Source: Geranomyces variabilis (taxonomy: Eukaryota; Chytridiomycota; Chytridiomycetes; Spizellomycetales; Powellomycetaceae). Taken from it: DNA of 64,000 nt. Shown in pieces: positions 20,951 to 31,443 of this stretch (its first letter is position 1; each line of letters opens with the position of its first letter). The notes under the pieces are model-generated. The model was given only the letters and a program-made list of their open reading frames with translations. It did no database searches and was not told where the DNA came from. The translations under genes were made by a program, and so were the position numbers. The stretch covers positions 411,955-475,954 of the forward strand of contig JADGJP010000017.1 in the NCBI GenBank assembly GCA_027603065.1, written 5' to 3'.

Positions 20951-22752
20951 ATGTCAGATTCAACAGCAGGGTGGACGGCACTAGAGTCCCTTATTCTTGT
21001 GCAGGCGGTATACAAGCATGGCGAAGACAGTTGGACGCAGGTCTCAAAGCTACTGAGAACCCATCCCGCTCTCGCACGATCAATGGAGTTTTTCACCCCG
21101 CGAAATTGCGAGAAGCATTTCCAGGCCCTGCTCGCCGAGGTGGTAGGGTGCGTAGACTGCAACGGGAAGGGCGTGGTGTAGTATTGATAAAGCGCGGAGG
21201 CTGACGCGCCCACTGGTTTGCTTAAAACCGTATAGGACAACTGTGCCCGTTGTCGGAACCGTTGCGCCAGGTAAACACAAGGTTGGATAGCGTCGCAGAA
21301 ACCAGTTTGCAATTTGATTGCTCATCATTTTTCCCCGTTGGCAATTCAGAAATGATGCCGATGGCGCAGGTCGCCCGCAAACTGCATATTCAGCGCATCG
21401 AAGAGATCAAAGCCTTGCTTCGGGAGGACGAGGAAGAATTTCGGTATGCAGATCATCTCCTTCAAGCGAACATGCGGTTTCGCTTGTGCCAACCTGTCGT
21501 CAATCACCTTCATAGAAATATTTTGCATGAAATGGAGGATATCCGGACGGGCAAGTGGGACGAGCGGTTAAAAGCAGAATGGAAGGAAACGCACCCTGTG
21601 GGAGTCGCCACGGCAGACGCGCCGGCTGGCAGCGGGGATCAGGCATCAGTCCAAGCTGCATCGGCATCTGAGGAGGGGCATACTGTGCCGGAACCGGCAG
21701 AGGGGAGTGCGGAACCTTCCGATCCAGTGCCCGCTACCCCGACGCCTGCGGAACCAAAACGCAGGGGTCGAAAGCCTTCAACAGCCAAGCCGCCGCTGGC
21801 GCCACTCAATGTTTCGCCAGCTGTGGTTCCGGTGGACGTAGATCGCCCGCCATCTGCAAATGCAACGACTCCCAAAAAGGGTTCTGCTGCATCACCGGTC
21901 GCACCAAGTCCAAGATCAGCGAATCTAAAGGAAGAGGAACCTACACCTACTTTCGCGCAGGGCAAAGACTCGGTGCCCAGCCCGACAAAGAAATCATTCG
22001 CTGGACGAAGAGGTTCGTAAGAGAGACGTAAGTATGTACCGGCAACTCCAGCTGATATCAATTTGGCACTCTAGGTTCCATAGCGCAGTCCCGTAAGGCA
22101 ACAAACGATTCTTCAGATCCGCTTGATGTGGATTCGGGGGCCGAAAACTCGGGTACGTTGCGGAAATGCAAAACGTCCATTGCTGCACTGCAAGTCCTAA
22201 GCACCGCATGTTGATTGGAGTTTACTTGTTTTGTAGATGGCGAACGCAAAAAAAGCTTGAAATCAGATCCGGCGCTACAAATTTGGCGAAAAACGGTATA
22301 TTTCATTCTGACCAAGATTGCCGATCATCGCTACGGCAATGTGTTCGCGACTCCCGTAAAGGACGACAATTACCACGCGGTGGTCAAGCAGAGCATGAGC
22401 ATCGACGCTGTGCGCGCGCGGGTGCGGCGTGGGGTAAGTTTTCAAGCAACAGCGGGGCCTCGCATAATCGCTAGTAACCCTATCTCACGCGCGTTCCCTT
22501 TACAAGATCACAACAACGACAGCTCAATTCCATCGCGACCTACTGCTCATGTTCACGAACGCTATAATGTACAACAACGAGGATTCAGAGGTGTATTCGA
22601 TGGCCCAAGAGATGAAGGATTTTGTCGACGCAGAGATTGTAAATCTGCACAAATACGGGACAGATCCAATGCGGGAGCGTAGTGTGGACCTTGTCGGACA
22701 CGAAAGGAGGGGCAGTGATGAGAGCGCGGGGGACGGCGGATCGGGTGCTTGA
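20951..22752 (+). CDS. BRD8/Bdc1-type bromodomain protein (NuA4 subunit)
   Basis: A 471-residue protein, exons 20951-21147, 21236-21270, 21350-22012, 22075-22152, 22237-22433 and 22507-22752. The N-terminus has the SANT-like helix set of BRD8 (WTALESLILVQAVYKHGEDSW and FFTPRNCEKHFQALL), then a coiled coil (VARKLHIQRIEEIKALLRED). A disordered Ala/Pro-rich middle contains an AT-hook-like RRGRKPS sequence. The bromodomain covers about 335-435, with IADHRYGNVFATPVKDDNYH and the acetyl-lysine asparagine region MYNNED. The order matches animal BRD8 and fission yeast Bdc1, subunits of the NuA4/TIP60 histone acetyltransferase. The donor GTTCGT at 22013 is unusual but fits phase. Confidence 0.85.
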
Positions 22753-22840
22753 TTCTCTTCTTGGCCTTCATTGCTGTGAGTAGGGCGTATCGAGTTATAT
22801 TTATGCGTTATCCCGGTTGTGTGCGACCGTGGCGCGCACA

Positions 22841-25800
22841 CTATCGGCGGCGCACAAGCTCCTCGAACGGCTGCATCGCGGCCTTGAGTTCAGCGAACGC
22901 TGTCAATGACTTGGAGTCGACGCCCAGCGCGTCAATCTGCAATGGAGGCGTAGATGCATGTCTTTGCGTTAAACTTGATAAGTGCTAGCATGCAAAACGG
23001 ATGATGAGGCCATACCTGGCGGCCAAACTCTTGCACATCAAAGTACAACTGCAACCGAATTTTGTCAAAATCGCTCAGTGCCTCCTCACTCGCACCGGTC
23101 GCCGCGGCTACTGCTGCGCTGCCGCCCCCTCTCCGCGGCTTCTTCGCCTTCGACAAGGCGAAATCTTCATTGACTTTGATATTCTGGAGCACGGCGGTAA
23201 TCGTCGCCAAGTATCTGATGGAAACATTTTGAGCGTCAGTAGGGAGTTCTTTCGTTGTGCGACCGCAGTGCTTGCGATAGGTGACCAATCATACTTTGCG
23301 GATACGTTGTCTGCTACATTCGTCGTCCACTCCAGAGCGGCCGAGGAATTTGCGAGATTTTGGTTGTTATCGAAGAAAGACGAAAGCGGCGCAAATATCG
23401 ACGGCACGAAATAGGAATGTTTTGTCGGAGCCTATAAAGAAGTCGATTCAAAGTCAGTCGGCATCCTTCTTTATCTCCCGACATTCATTGAGAAAGCGAA
23501 ACTCACCTCTTTGCGCGTCATGCGGTACTGGGGCGAAATTTCTTGCACGTTTTTGCGGAGCGGTTCTGAGCACAGCTTGATAAGCACTGAGCAGACCCGC
23601 TGCGTAAGTTCCGGGACTAGGACATGCAGTTTTGCTAATGCTTCATCCAAGGAGGCTGGATAGTGTAAGGATGAGAGACAAGCGCGAGAAACGAAACGCT
23701 TCGCAGGACACCACCGTGATGAATACGTACTGCGAAGAATTGGCTCCTTTGACGCCTGTTGTGGCAACTTCGGTCGCATGACCGTTTCAAAAATACCGAT
23801 GATCTGCGAATAATATTAGTTGAACATGGAACAAAGAATCTACGTGATGCTTTCAAAGCAACTTATTACCTGAGAACTGACGTTCCGTATGTCGTGATAA
23901 AAATGCAAAAACTTGCGCAGCGTCTCATCATCTCCGCCCTCGGGCAAAGGGGGCAGCGGTCGATCCTGTGGGTTTGGCGACATGGACTACCAGGAGAATG
24001 AGATGCGGCCTGAGAACTGGGTTCTGCATCTTTGAACACACCTCATTTGATCCTGCGAGGCTGCCAATATCTGTCGAAAGTGAATCTTGCACCCACATGA
24101 CATATCGCGCTATAAGCTACACCGAGAAAAGGAGAATGAATAACACTTCATCGCGCACGCCATGGACGCAGCTTCAAATGAGGTACGTACCTGCAACGTC
24201 AGTTTCCAAAAGCGGTGCGAGAGACCTCGCAAAAACACCTTGTCATCCCAGCAGAGATTTACACACACAATCAGGGCGCCACTGGGCGGCAATATCAAGC
24301 CTGTCGATGCCATTAGGCACGTCTTCTATGTAGCGCGATGCGCAGCAGCAACGGATGGTGCCAGCTTACCCTCGGTTTCCTCCCTAGTCGCGCCAAGATC
24401 ATATGCCGCGGAAAGCGTGTCCTCGAGGTCGGTGGCAATTTCGCGTACTCTGCAAGAGGTAAGGCCGCTCAGTATTAAAGCCCTATTCTAAGAGGCAGTG
24501 CGTTTACAGGTTGGCTTACCGAATTTGGAAGTATACGCTAAGCTGCCACCGCTTCATGAAATCTACAGTGACCGAGTGCGAGCGGAATTGTTCGAGAGTT
24601 CGCCGCGTGCGACAAAGCTTTTCCAGATTCTCGAGGAAGCGCATGGTGTAGCTGAAATTCTGAGACAGCAAAATCTGCATTAGTAAAGTAGCACATTCAT
24701 GGCAACGAGATTGAGCATCCAACCTCATGGAAAACTTCAGGAATTCCGGGATTGAAAATAAAGGGCGTCGATTGTATTATGGTCGTGGCTATCGGAACCC
24801 ACAGCGCATTCACAAGGAGATTGCCAGCAGTCCCATGGAACGTCTTTCGCGTGACGACTATCACCTCGGCACAGTCGTCCCGCACAAACTTCAAGATTTT
24901 CTCGTACATGGTCTCTAACGGCCGGCCAGCTCGGGAAGCCACCGGCACCGTGGAGTCTACAGTCAGGTTCTGCCGAGTGACCAGCGCTCTCAGGAAAGGC
25001 ATCGTGATGGAGTTTTCAAATATGCTTTCCGCATCGTGCACGCGGTCAACCGACACGTAAGTTCGGAGGATTTGCGAAAGCGCATCACGTGCCGCAGGAA
25101 GGTCGGGTTTGTCCAAGACATCTTTGTATGCCGCGGTGAGCGATTTTGACAGACTGGAAGTGAGGGTCGCTTTTATGCGCGAGATCCGCTAAATGTTGCA
25201 GTCAGTAATGATTGCGCTTAGGCAGAGTCGCACCACAGTCGGTCGGTATCACCTTTTCAATCTTTTGCACGAAAGGCGTTTTATTCGCCTTTGATATTAG
25301 ATATTGAAGTTGGGAGTACTCGTTTGCCACGCGCTCTATCAGTTTGCCCCCGCTCAATGTGCCTTCCTCGGAGCTGCTAGACATGAACATTAGAAAGAGC
25401 GAGATGTCCAATAGTTACACTGTAAAAGCTCACATACGCAGCGTCTTTTTCCGAAGCATTTGGCCCCGCCTTCGACATTTGTAGCAGCGCATCGAGCTTC
25501 TCGATGGATTCGTGAATGCTGATGAACAGTTGAATATACAGCTACTTGGAAGAGTGTGAGTACCGGACTCTTGCGTCTTCGCTATCCCGGGCAGAACTGC
25601 TGAGAATCTCGCACACCTTCTTCTCACGGATGACTGCGCGTTTTCGAAGCTCATCTTCCAAGCGAAAGATCACATCTGCAAGCGAGTCCCGAACGGACTG
25701 GTTTTGGTATCGAAGCGTCAGCGCGCCAGCCGCCCACAACCTATCGCTTTGCGATACAAGGCACACAGCCCACTCGTTGATATCACACCTGAGCCACCGC

Positions 25801-26145
25801 ATTTATGGTCTCCAACGGTCGCGCAAGGTCCGCTATCATTGTGTCGACCCCGACCAGTTTTGTCGACAGGTTGATAAAGTCGGCATAGTCCAAATTAATC
25901 AGCTCCACCAGCTCGGTCTTAAGGTCCCTTAAAGCTTGCTGCAGCTCTGCTTTTAGCCTATCGAGCTCAATATGTCGCCGGTCGGCTAGAAAATCCTCGG
26001 ACGAGAAGGCGGGCCCCGCGAAGCAAGATCGCTCAAAGGAGATTGGCGTGGCGCTCGCGAAGGAGGACGCGGAAAGCAGCGGCGGCCTTCCCAAATCCTG
26101 CAGCGAGTGCGTAGCGACTGCTAACGGCGGGGCGGGTTGCGACAT
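22841..26145 (-). CDS. COG2: COG2, conserved oligomeric Golgi complex subunit 2
   Basis: Subunit of the COG tether for retrograde traffic within the Golgi. The model has 15 exons and 783 residues: 25789-26145, 25564-25697, 25438-25518, 25253-25376, 24724-25188, 24520-24674, 24370-24449, 24191-24300, 24042-24116, 23870-23986, 23731-23803, 23507-23655, 23295-23431, 23016-23214, 22841-22936. Every junction keeps phase. The N-terminal COG2 signature is clear (FLADRRHIELDRLKAELQ, ELVELINLDYADFINLS). Later family motifs are FNPGIPEVFHE, KRWQLSVYFQIR, CWDDKVFLRGLSHRFWKLTLQ and ARYVMWVQ. It lies tail-to-tail with the bromodomain gene (88 bp) and head-to-head with ATG6 (113 bp). Confidence 0.9.
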
Positions 26146-26258
26146 GAAAGGTTACCGGTGGGAGCCGCAGGTGGTTGAAAGCAGTGTCGGCGTGAGTCAG
26201 GGCCTCTGCGCGGCTCCCCGCCGGCCGCGAATGTCACATCTTGTGTGCTCGTTGTCAC
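26146..26258. promoter_or_regulatory. Bidirectional promoter COG2/ATG6
   Basis: 113 bp between the divergent start codons of COG2 and ATG6 (using the 26259 start). No TATA box seen. If ATG6 has a further upstream exon the gap is even smaller. Confidence 0.45.
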
Positions 26259-28176
26259 ATGGAACGTTTGCCTGCTTCGCATGACGGGTTTCTTTCAGGA
26301 TATGCATGCTGCAAGTGTTCGCAGCCGATAAAGCTCGACCCGTCGGTGCTCGACGCTGCTCCTTATGATGAGGCCGGTGAGTCGGTCTCTCCACATGCTC
26401 GCATAAACGACCGCCACAGGGGCTGAACGGAGCATGCTTTGGAAAAAACAGCGGCAATTCTTGAGCATAAGAGGCCTCATCCTTACAATGCCACCGGCCT
26501 GCCCCCAAGGGCACCGACCGCTGAAAAGGCCTCAACGCCGGACTCGCTCCGCACAGAACGGAAGCTTTCGGCCATAAAATCCGCCATACCAATACAGGAC
26601 TCCTTTGTGATGCTATCAAAGTCGCAAGTGTCGGTCCTGCAGCACCAATCGACTGGCTCTCGAGGGGACGAACCGCAGAACCGCAGCAGCATCAGCCATC
26701 GGCTCAAAACAGCAGGAAAGCTATTTGATTTGCTTTCGGAAGCGACAGATGTGGATCATCCACTGTGCGAGGACTGCGCAGATGAGCTAATGATGCGGCT
26801 CGAGAAGCGCGTGCATGAATCGCGGAAAGAGAAACAGGCGTACGAGGCGTATTTTGAGACCTTGATGGACTCGGATGAGGCCGATGGCAGTACCGTAACC
26901 CAGGAGGACGTGGCAAAGGTGTGCGTCGACCAACCGCTTTTGCGCACATGTCGCGATGGTCGTGACCAACAGCTGGGCATGTTTCCCTTTTTCTTTGACA
27001 AAGGCCAAAGAGGAGGAGCTAGCTGCTCTGGAGACTTTGAAGGACTTGAAGACTCAAGAAATGGGACTCAAGGACGAGCTACAGGCAGTGCAGGCCGAGT
27101 TGGCGGAGCTGGAATCGCTTAAGCTTAGGTGAGAACAGCAAACAGGTTACAAAGCGGCCGCCCGGAGAACTCTTGAGTAATGGCTTCTGGTCCTTAGCTA
27201 CTGGCAAGAGGTGAACGAGTTCCAGAGTGAGCTGCAGGTGTACAAAAACGAGCACGAGAGCATCGTGCTATCACATGCCACGATCTCGGAGCAGTTGGAC
27301 GCATTAAAGAAGACAAATGTATATAATGACGCATTTCGGATTCGGCATGAGGATGTTATCGGCAGCATTAATGGTGAGAGCTAGTGCCTTCCCGTTGTGC
27401 TCCAAAGTAGTGCTTGATTGTTAAATCATGCACCTGATGCTTGCCCGACACAGGATTTCGGCTGGGACGGCTGCCATCACAGCCTGTAAGCGGGATTTTT
27501 GACCGTGCAGTGACGCTGCAATGTGCTCATAAGTTACACTTAGGTCGACTGGACAGAAATCAATGCTGGAATGGGACAAGCGCTGCTGCTGCTGGACACG
27601 CTCGCCAACAAAATTAAGTTTACATTTCAAGGGTGAGTAGTAGGATTATTCAGGCTCGCTGACCGCACGGGTGCTGATCTCTTATTCAGGTATAAACTCG
27701 TGCCGATGGGAAGCCTGTCGCGGCTCGAAAAGACTGACGGTGACAAGGGCATTCTTGAGCTGTAATGATACTTTCGTGTCTTAATCTGTCATGTATGGGA
27801 CTCATATATCGTGTTTTCCCTTTCATCTACCAGGCATGGATCAGGAGAACTAATGAAAGGAATGCTCTTCTGGAACCGAAGATTCGATAGCGGTCTCGTC
27901 GCTTTCCTTAACTGTGTGCAGCAAATTGGTGATTACGCAGAGCAGGAAGACTCCAAGTATCGCTTACCGAATAGGTATGCGCAACGGCCCGCCTTGTGAG
28001 TTGTCAGATGGACAGAGATCAATCTACTAACACTGATGCATAGGATCAACAAGGACAAGATTGGTGACCTTTCCATCAAAATGCAGTTCAACCAAGACGA
28101 GGCATGGACCAAGGCGCTTAAGTACATGTTGATGGACCTCAAGTGGATATTGGCGTTTTGCTGCACACGGCCGTGA
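26259..28176 (+). CDS. ATG6: Atg6/Vps30 (Beclin 1) homologue
   Basis: Subunit of the class III PI3-kinase complexes for autophagy and endosomal sorting. The model has nine exons and 450 residues, the length of human Beclin 1: 26259-26376, 26452-26918, 27004-27128, 27198-27373, 27454-27485, 27544-27632, 27690-27761, 27834-27974, 28044-28176. It shows the CxxC N-terminus ([11 protein letters not shown]), the BH3-like region ([10 protein letters not shown]), the signature [19 protein letters not shown], a coiled coil ([10 protein letters not shown]) and the evolutionarily conserved domain ([41 protein letters not shown]). The start and the first intron are the least certain: a strong acceptor-like TTTCTTTCAG at about 26298 could mean a different first exon. 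Confidence 0.9.
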
Positions 28177-28464
28177 AGCATTTGGCACGGTAATTCAACA
28201 CATGTCATTAAGTGCTATCGTGATGTGGACTTGCCTTATTGCATGGTCCACCATGTGCGCATATACACAAAAAGATCGCTTCCGAAAGTGTTGGCATGGT
28301 GGAGCGGTGGTCTAAATTGGACAGCGTCCCCATGTCCAGTTGAAGTTCCAGTTGTCGCGTGTCAAAGCGTGGCGCACGACTTGGTGACTCATGGTCGGCG
28401 CACCACGGTTTCGTTCCCGCCCGTTCTATAACGCACATCTCCGCAGTCTCCGCACCCCACTAAT

Positions 28465-31119
28465 ATGCCGAACTCAGGAAGACGAACATGCGCGGTAGTC
28501 ACAGGTTTGTGGAACGCTCCTGTGTAATGGGTGCTGCAATGCTCTCTCTTGTTGGCCGCTCCTCGTATTCTTTCTTGACCAAAGTTTTACCCTATGTCCA
28601 GTAAGCGACCGCGTCTCGGCAAAGGCCGCCGAGGACCGCAGCGGGCCTGCGCTTGTACGGATGCTCGAAGCCGTGGACTGGCGAGTAGTCAATTCCGGAA
28701 AGCCTTATGTCGTTCCTGATGAAATTCCCGCCATTCAAGCGCTCGTAAAACGCTTGGTCGACGATGACGGTGTCTCGCTGGTGGTTACAACGGGCGGAAC
28801 TGGGTTTGCGCCGCGCGACGTAACGCCAGAGGTTAGCACAGCACTTGCTGTAAACTTCTTCCAATAAGTGCTTTTTGCTAATTGGGTGCTGCATTGCAAG
28901 GCGATCTCGAGCTTGCTGGACAAGTTGGCGCCCGGCCTTACAATAACGATGGTGACGACGTCTTTGGAAAAAACGGCAATGGCGGGTTTATCGCGACCCG
29001 TGTGTGGCATCCGTCGCAGATCCGTCATTATTACTCTTCCGGGAAGCACAAAAGGCTGCACTGAGAATCTCGAGCCGCTGCTGTTGATTTTACCACACGC
29101 CGTCGAGCTCGCACGCGGCGATATGGATGCTGCTGAAACCACACACCAGGTCATGAGCCGTGCTGGCATGGGACCCGCCGACGCACAGCCGGCTCAGAAT
29201 GATCATCATCATCATCACCACCACCACCATCATCAGCCCGCAGGCCACAGCTGCGTGCATTCAGCCAGTCATTCCGAGCCAGATGTTTCTCACGGGCATC
29301 ATCATCATCATCACCATCATCATACCCATCGGATGAGTGCACCGGCGAGTGGTAACGGCGACAATGTGACTACCCCCGTGGCAATGCGAGCACGGATTTC
29401 GCCATACCCCATGGTATCATACGATGACGCGTTGGCGACTGTCTTGCAGCACGGAACGACAAGGGATCGTGTTGCGATGAACTTGGCGGACTGTCTCGGA
29501 TACGTACTGGCAGATGATGCGCGCGCGGCAGAGGACGTACCAAGCTTTCGCGCGTCGATAGTAGATGGCTATGCCGTTGTTGGTAAGGCTCACCGTGGAG
29601 CGACTTGCAGCGAGGACTCATTCATTAACAGTTGGCTGGCTTTTTTTTAAAAATTGGATGTAGATACGGATGGTCCTGGCACATATCCCGTCGCATCAAC
29701 CACGACCGCCGGTTCCACGCACTCTCCAACCAGCACGCCACTCAAACCGGGCCAGATCGCCCGCATCACCACCGGCGCACCTCTCCCACCCGGCGCCACC
29801 GCCGTAGTAATGGTCGAGGATACCGTGTTGATTGAGTCTTCTGCCGACGGTCTCACGGAAGTCTCCGTGCAAATCACCGGTTCGGGATCCATTGCCGCCG
29901 GCTCCAACGTTCGAGAAGTTGGCTCAGATGTGAGCAAGGGAACGACGGTGCTGCCTCGTGGTGCGCGGCTGTCGCCAGGGGAGCTTGCGTTGCTGGCGTC
30001 TGTGGGTGCTGCGACTGCGCCGGTTGCGGTTATTGCGAAACCGAGCGTTGTGGTGGTCTCGACTGGAAATGAGATTCGCGATCCGGCGGAGAAGGAGCTT
30101 GTAGTCGGGCACACGAGAGATTCCAACAAGTATTTCTTGTTGAACGCGTTGAAGGAGGAAGGGTTCTCGGCTGAGGCTGTCGAAACCGTCAAGGACAGGT
30201 AAAAAAGAGACGAAATCTTCTCAGGCCTGCGGGGTGAGCGGTTGCAAGACCGTTGGAGCTGACCGTGATCCGGCTTTTGTTTTTTTGCTCTAACTTTTCA
30301 AACCAGCGCGCCACAACTCGCCGATACGATACGCACAGCGCTGAACAATGCCGATGTACTGATCACCACTGGCGGCGTGTCTATGGGCGAAATGGATTTG
30401 CTCAAACCCGTTCTCGAGCGCGCGCTTGGCGCCACTGTGCATTTTGGCCGAGTCAACATGAAGCCGGGGTAAAAAGAGAAAGCGCCAAACCCGAAACGCC
30501 GCATTTTAACCGGGAAAGCAGGGTAGACTGATTTTTTTTTATATCGTTGATGCTTTCTCTCCTGTTTTTCGAGCAGTAAACCGACCACATTTGCAACACT
30601 CACGCACAACGGTGTCAAAAAGCTTGTGTTTGCACTCCCTGGCAACCCGGCGTCCGTCGCTGTGACATTCCAGCTGTTTGTCCTCCCTGCGCTGCGCAAA
30701 ATGGCTGGCCATCCTACCGTGCTGCCGCCTAGACTCAAGGTCGAGGTAAAGACAGAAAAAAAGTTTAAGAAGAGGGTTGTAGAATGGCCTGGCTGTTCCG
30801 CCAGAGGGCCTTGACTGTGCTTACAAGCTGACTGCCATTTTTTTTTGTACAGCTCGCAGAAGCTATTCGCCTCGATCCACAAAGACCAGAATTCCACCGC
30901 GCCCATGTCACCATTGCCGCCGCCGCGGCCGCGTCCTCCGCGACGGCAACAACGAACCGCCTCGTAGCCACGAGCACGGGCTCGCAACGTTCCAGCCGAG
31001 TGCTGAGTCTGTGCGCAGCCAACGCGTTGCTCTGTCTCCCCGCCGGTAGCGGAACGCTGGCAGCAGGAGCAACCGTGGACGCCATGCTTGTGAGGGGCCT
31101 TGACGGCGCGCTAGTATAG
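28465..31119 (+). CDS. Gephyrin/CnxE-type molybdenum cofactor protein (MogA-MoeA fusion) with polyHis linker
   Basis: Bifunctional enzyme for the last steps of molybdenum cofactor synthesis: adenylation of molybdopterin (G domain) and Mo insertion (E domain). It has 694 residues in seven exons: 28465-28504, 28602-28831, 28901-29582, 29664-30198, 30307-30468, 30577-30745, 30853-31119. The N-terminal MogA-like domain shows TVSDRV-type [32 protein letters not shown] and LPGSTKG. The MoeA-like domain shows [47 protein letters not shown] and ALPGNPASV. The linker between them has 10 consecutive histidines (about 29203-29232) and 9 more (about 29299-29325). The G-then-E order is that of gephyrin, not plant Cnx1. 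This enables nitrate reductase and other Mo enzymes. Confidence 0.92.
29201..29334 (+). repeat. CAT/CAC codon tracts (polyhistidine)
   Basis: Two runs of mixed CAT and CAC codons inside the linker of the molybdenum cofactor gene encode His10 and His9, separated by about 22 residues that also contain several histidines. Mixed codon use suggests selection on the residues or old expansion rather than fresh slippage. Confidence 0.85.
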
Positions 31120-31443
31120 CATGTGTAGGGCGGCGCCCCGGTATTTTTGTATACCCTGCTAGAAAACAGCATAGCGACATACTTTTCCCTTTTGTCATCT
31201 ACTTGGAGGAAATATTTAAACTTTTTCGATAGAAGAATGATTTTTCATCGAATCAGAGGGGGAAACACTTGATAGTTCGGCCAGATATAAATAACAGGAG
31301 GACAGGGAAAGAAAGAAAAATGTACAGGCGTATTTACATATACAAGTCTAGGGGAAGACGAAGAGGAGGGGAGAGGGGGCAGAGAGAGGGCGAGAATAAT
31401 ACAAAGTCCTTGTCTTCCTTTGATTGTTCGGTCATGAAATTGT
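31120..31443. other. Tail-to-tail intergenic region
   Basis: 324 bp between two convergent stops. A/T-rich and G/A-rich stretches fit 3' ends; no gene is seen. Confidence 0.45.

Noticed and set aside
28285-28440. tRNA-like A-box and B-box resemblance (GGTGGAGCGGTGGTC and GGTTTCGTTCCC)
   Set aside because: Neither box fits the consensus, and the expected T-stem and acceptor stem do not pair.
29201-29334. Polyhistidine as a cloning tag or contaminant
   Set aside because: It is in the middle of a native multi-exon gene with mixed His codons and natural flanks on both sides.
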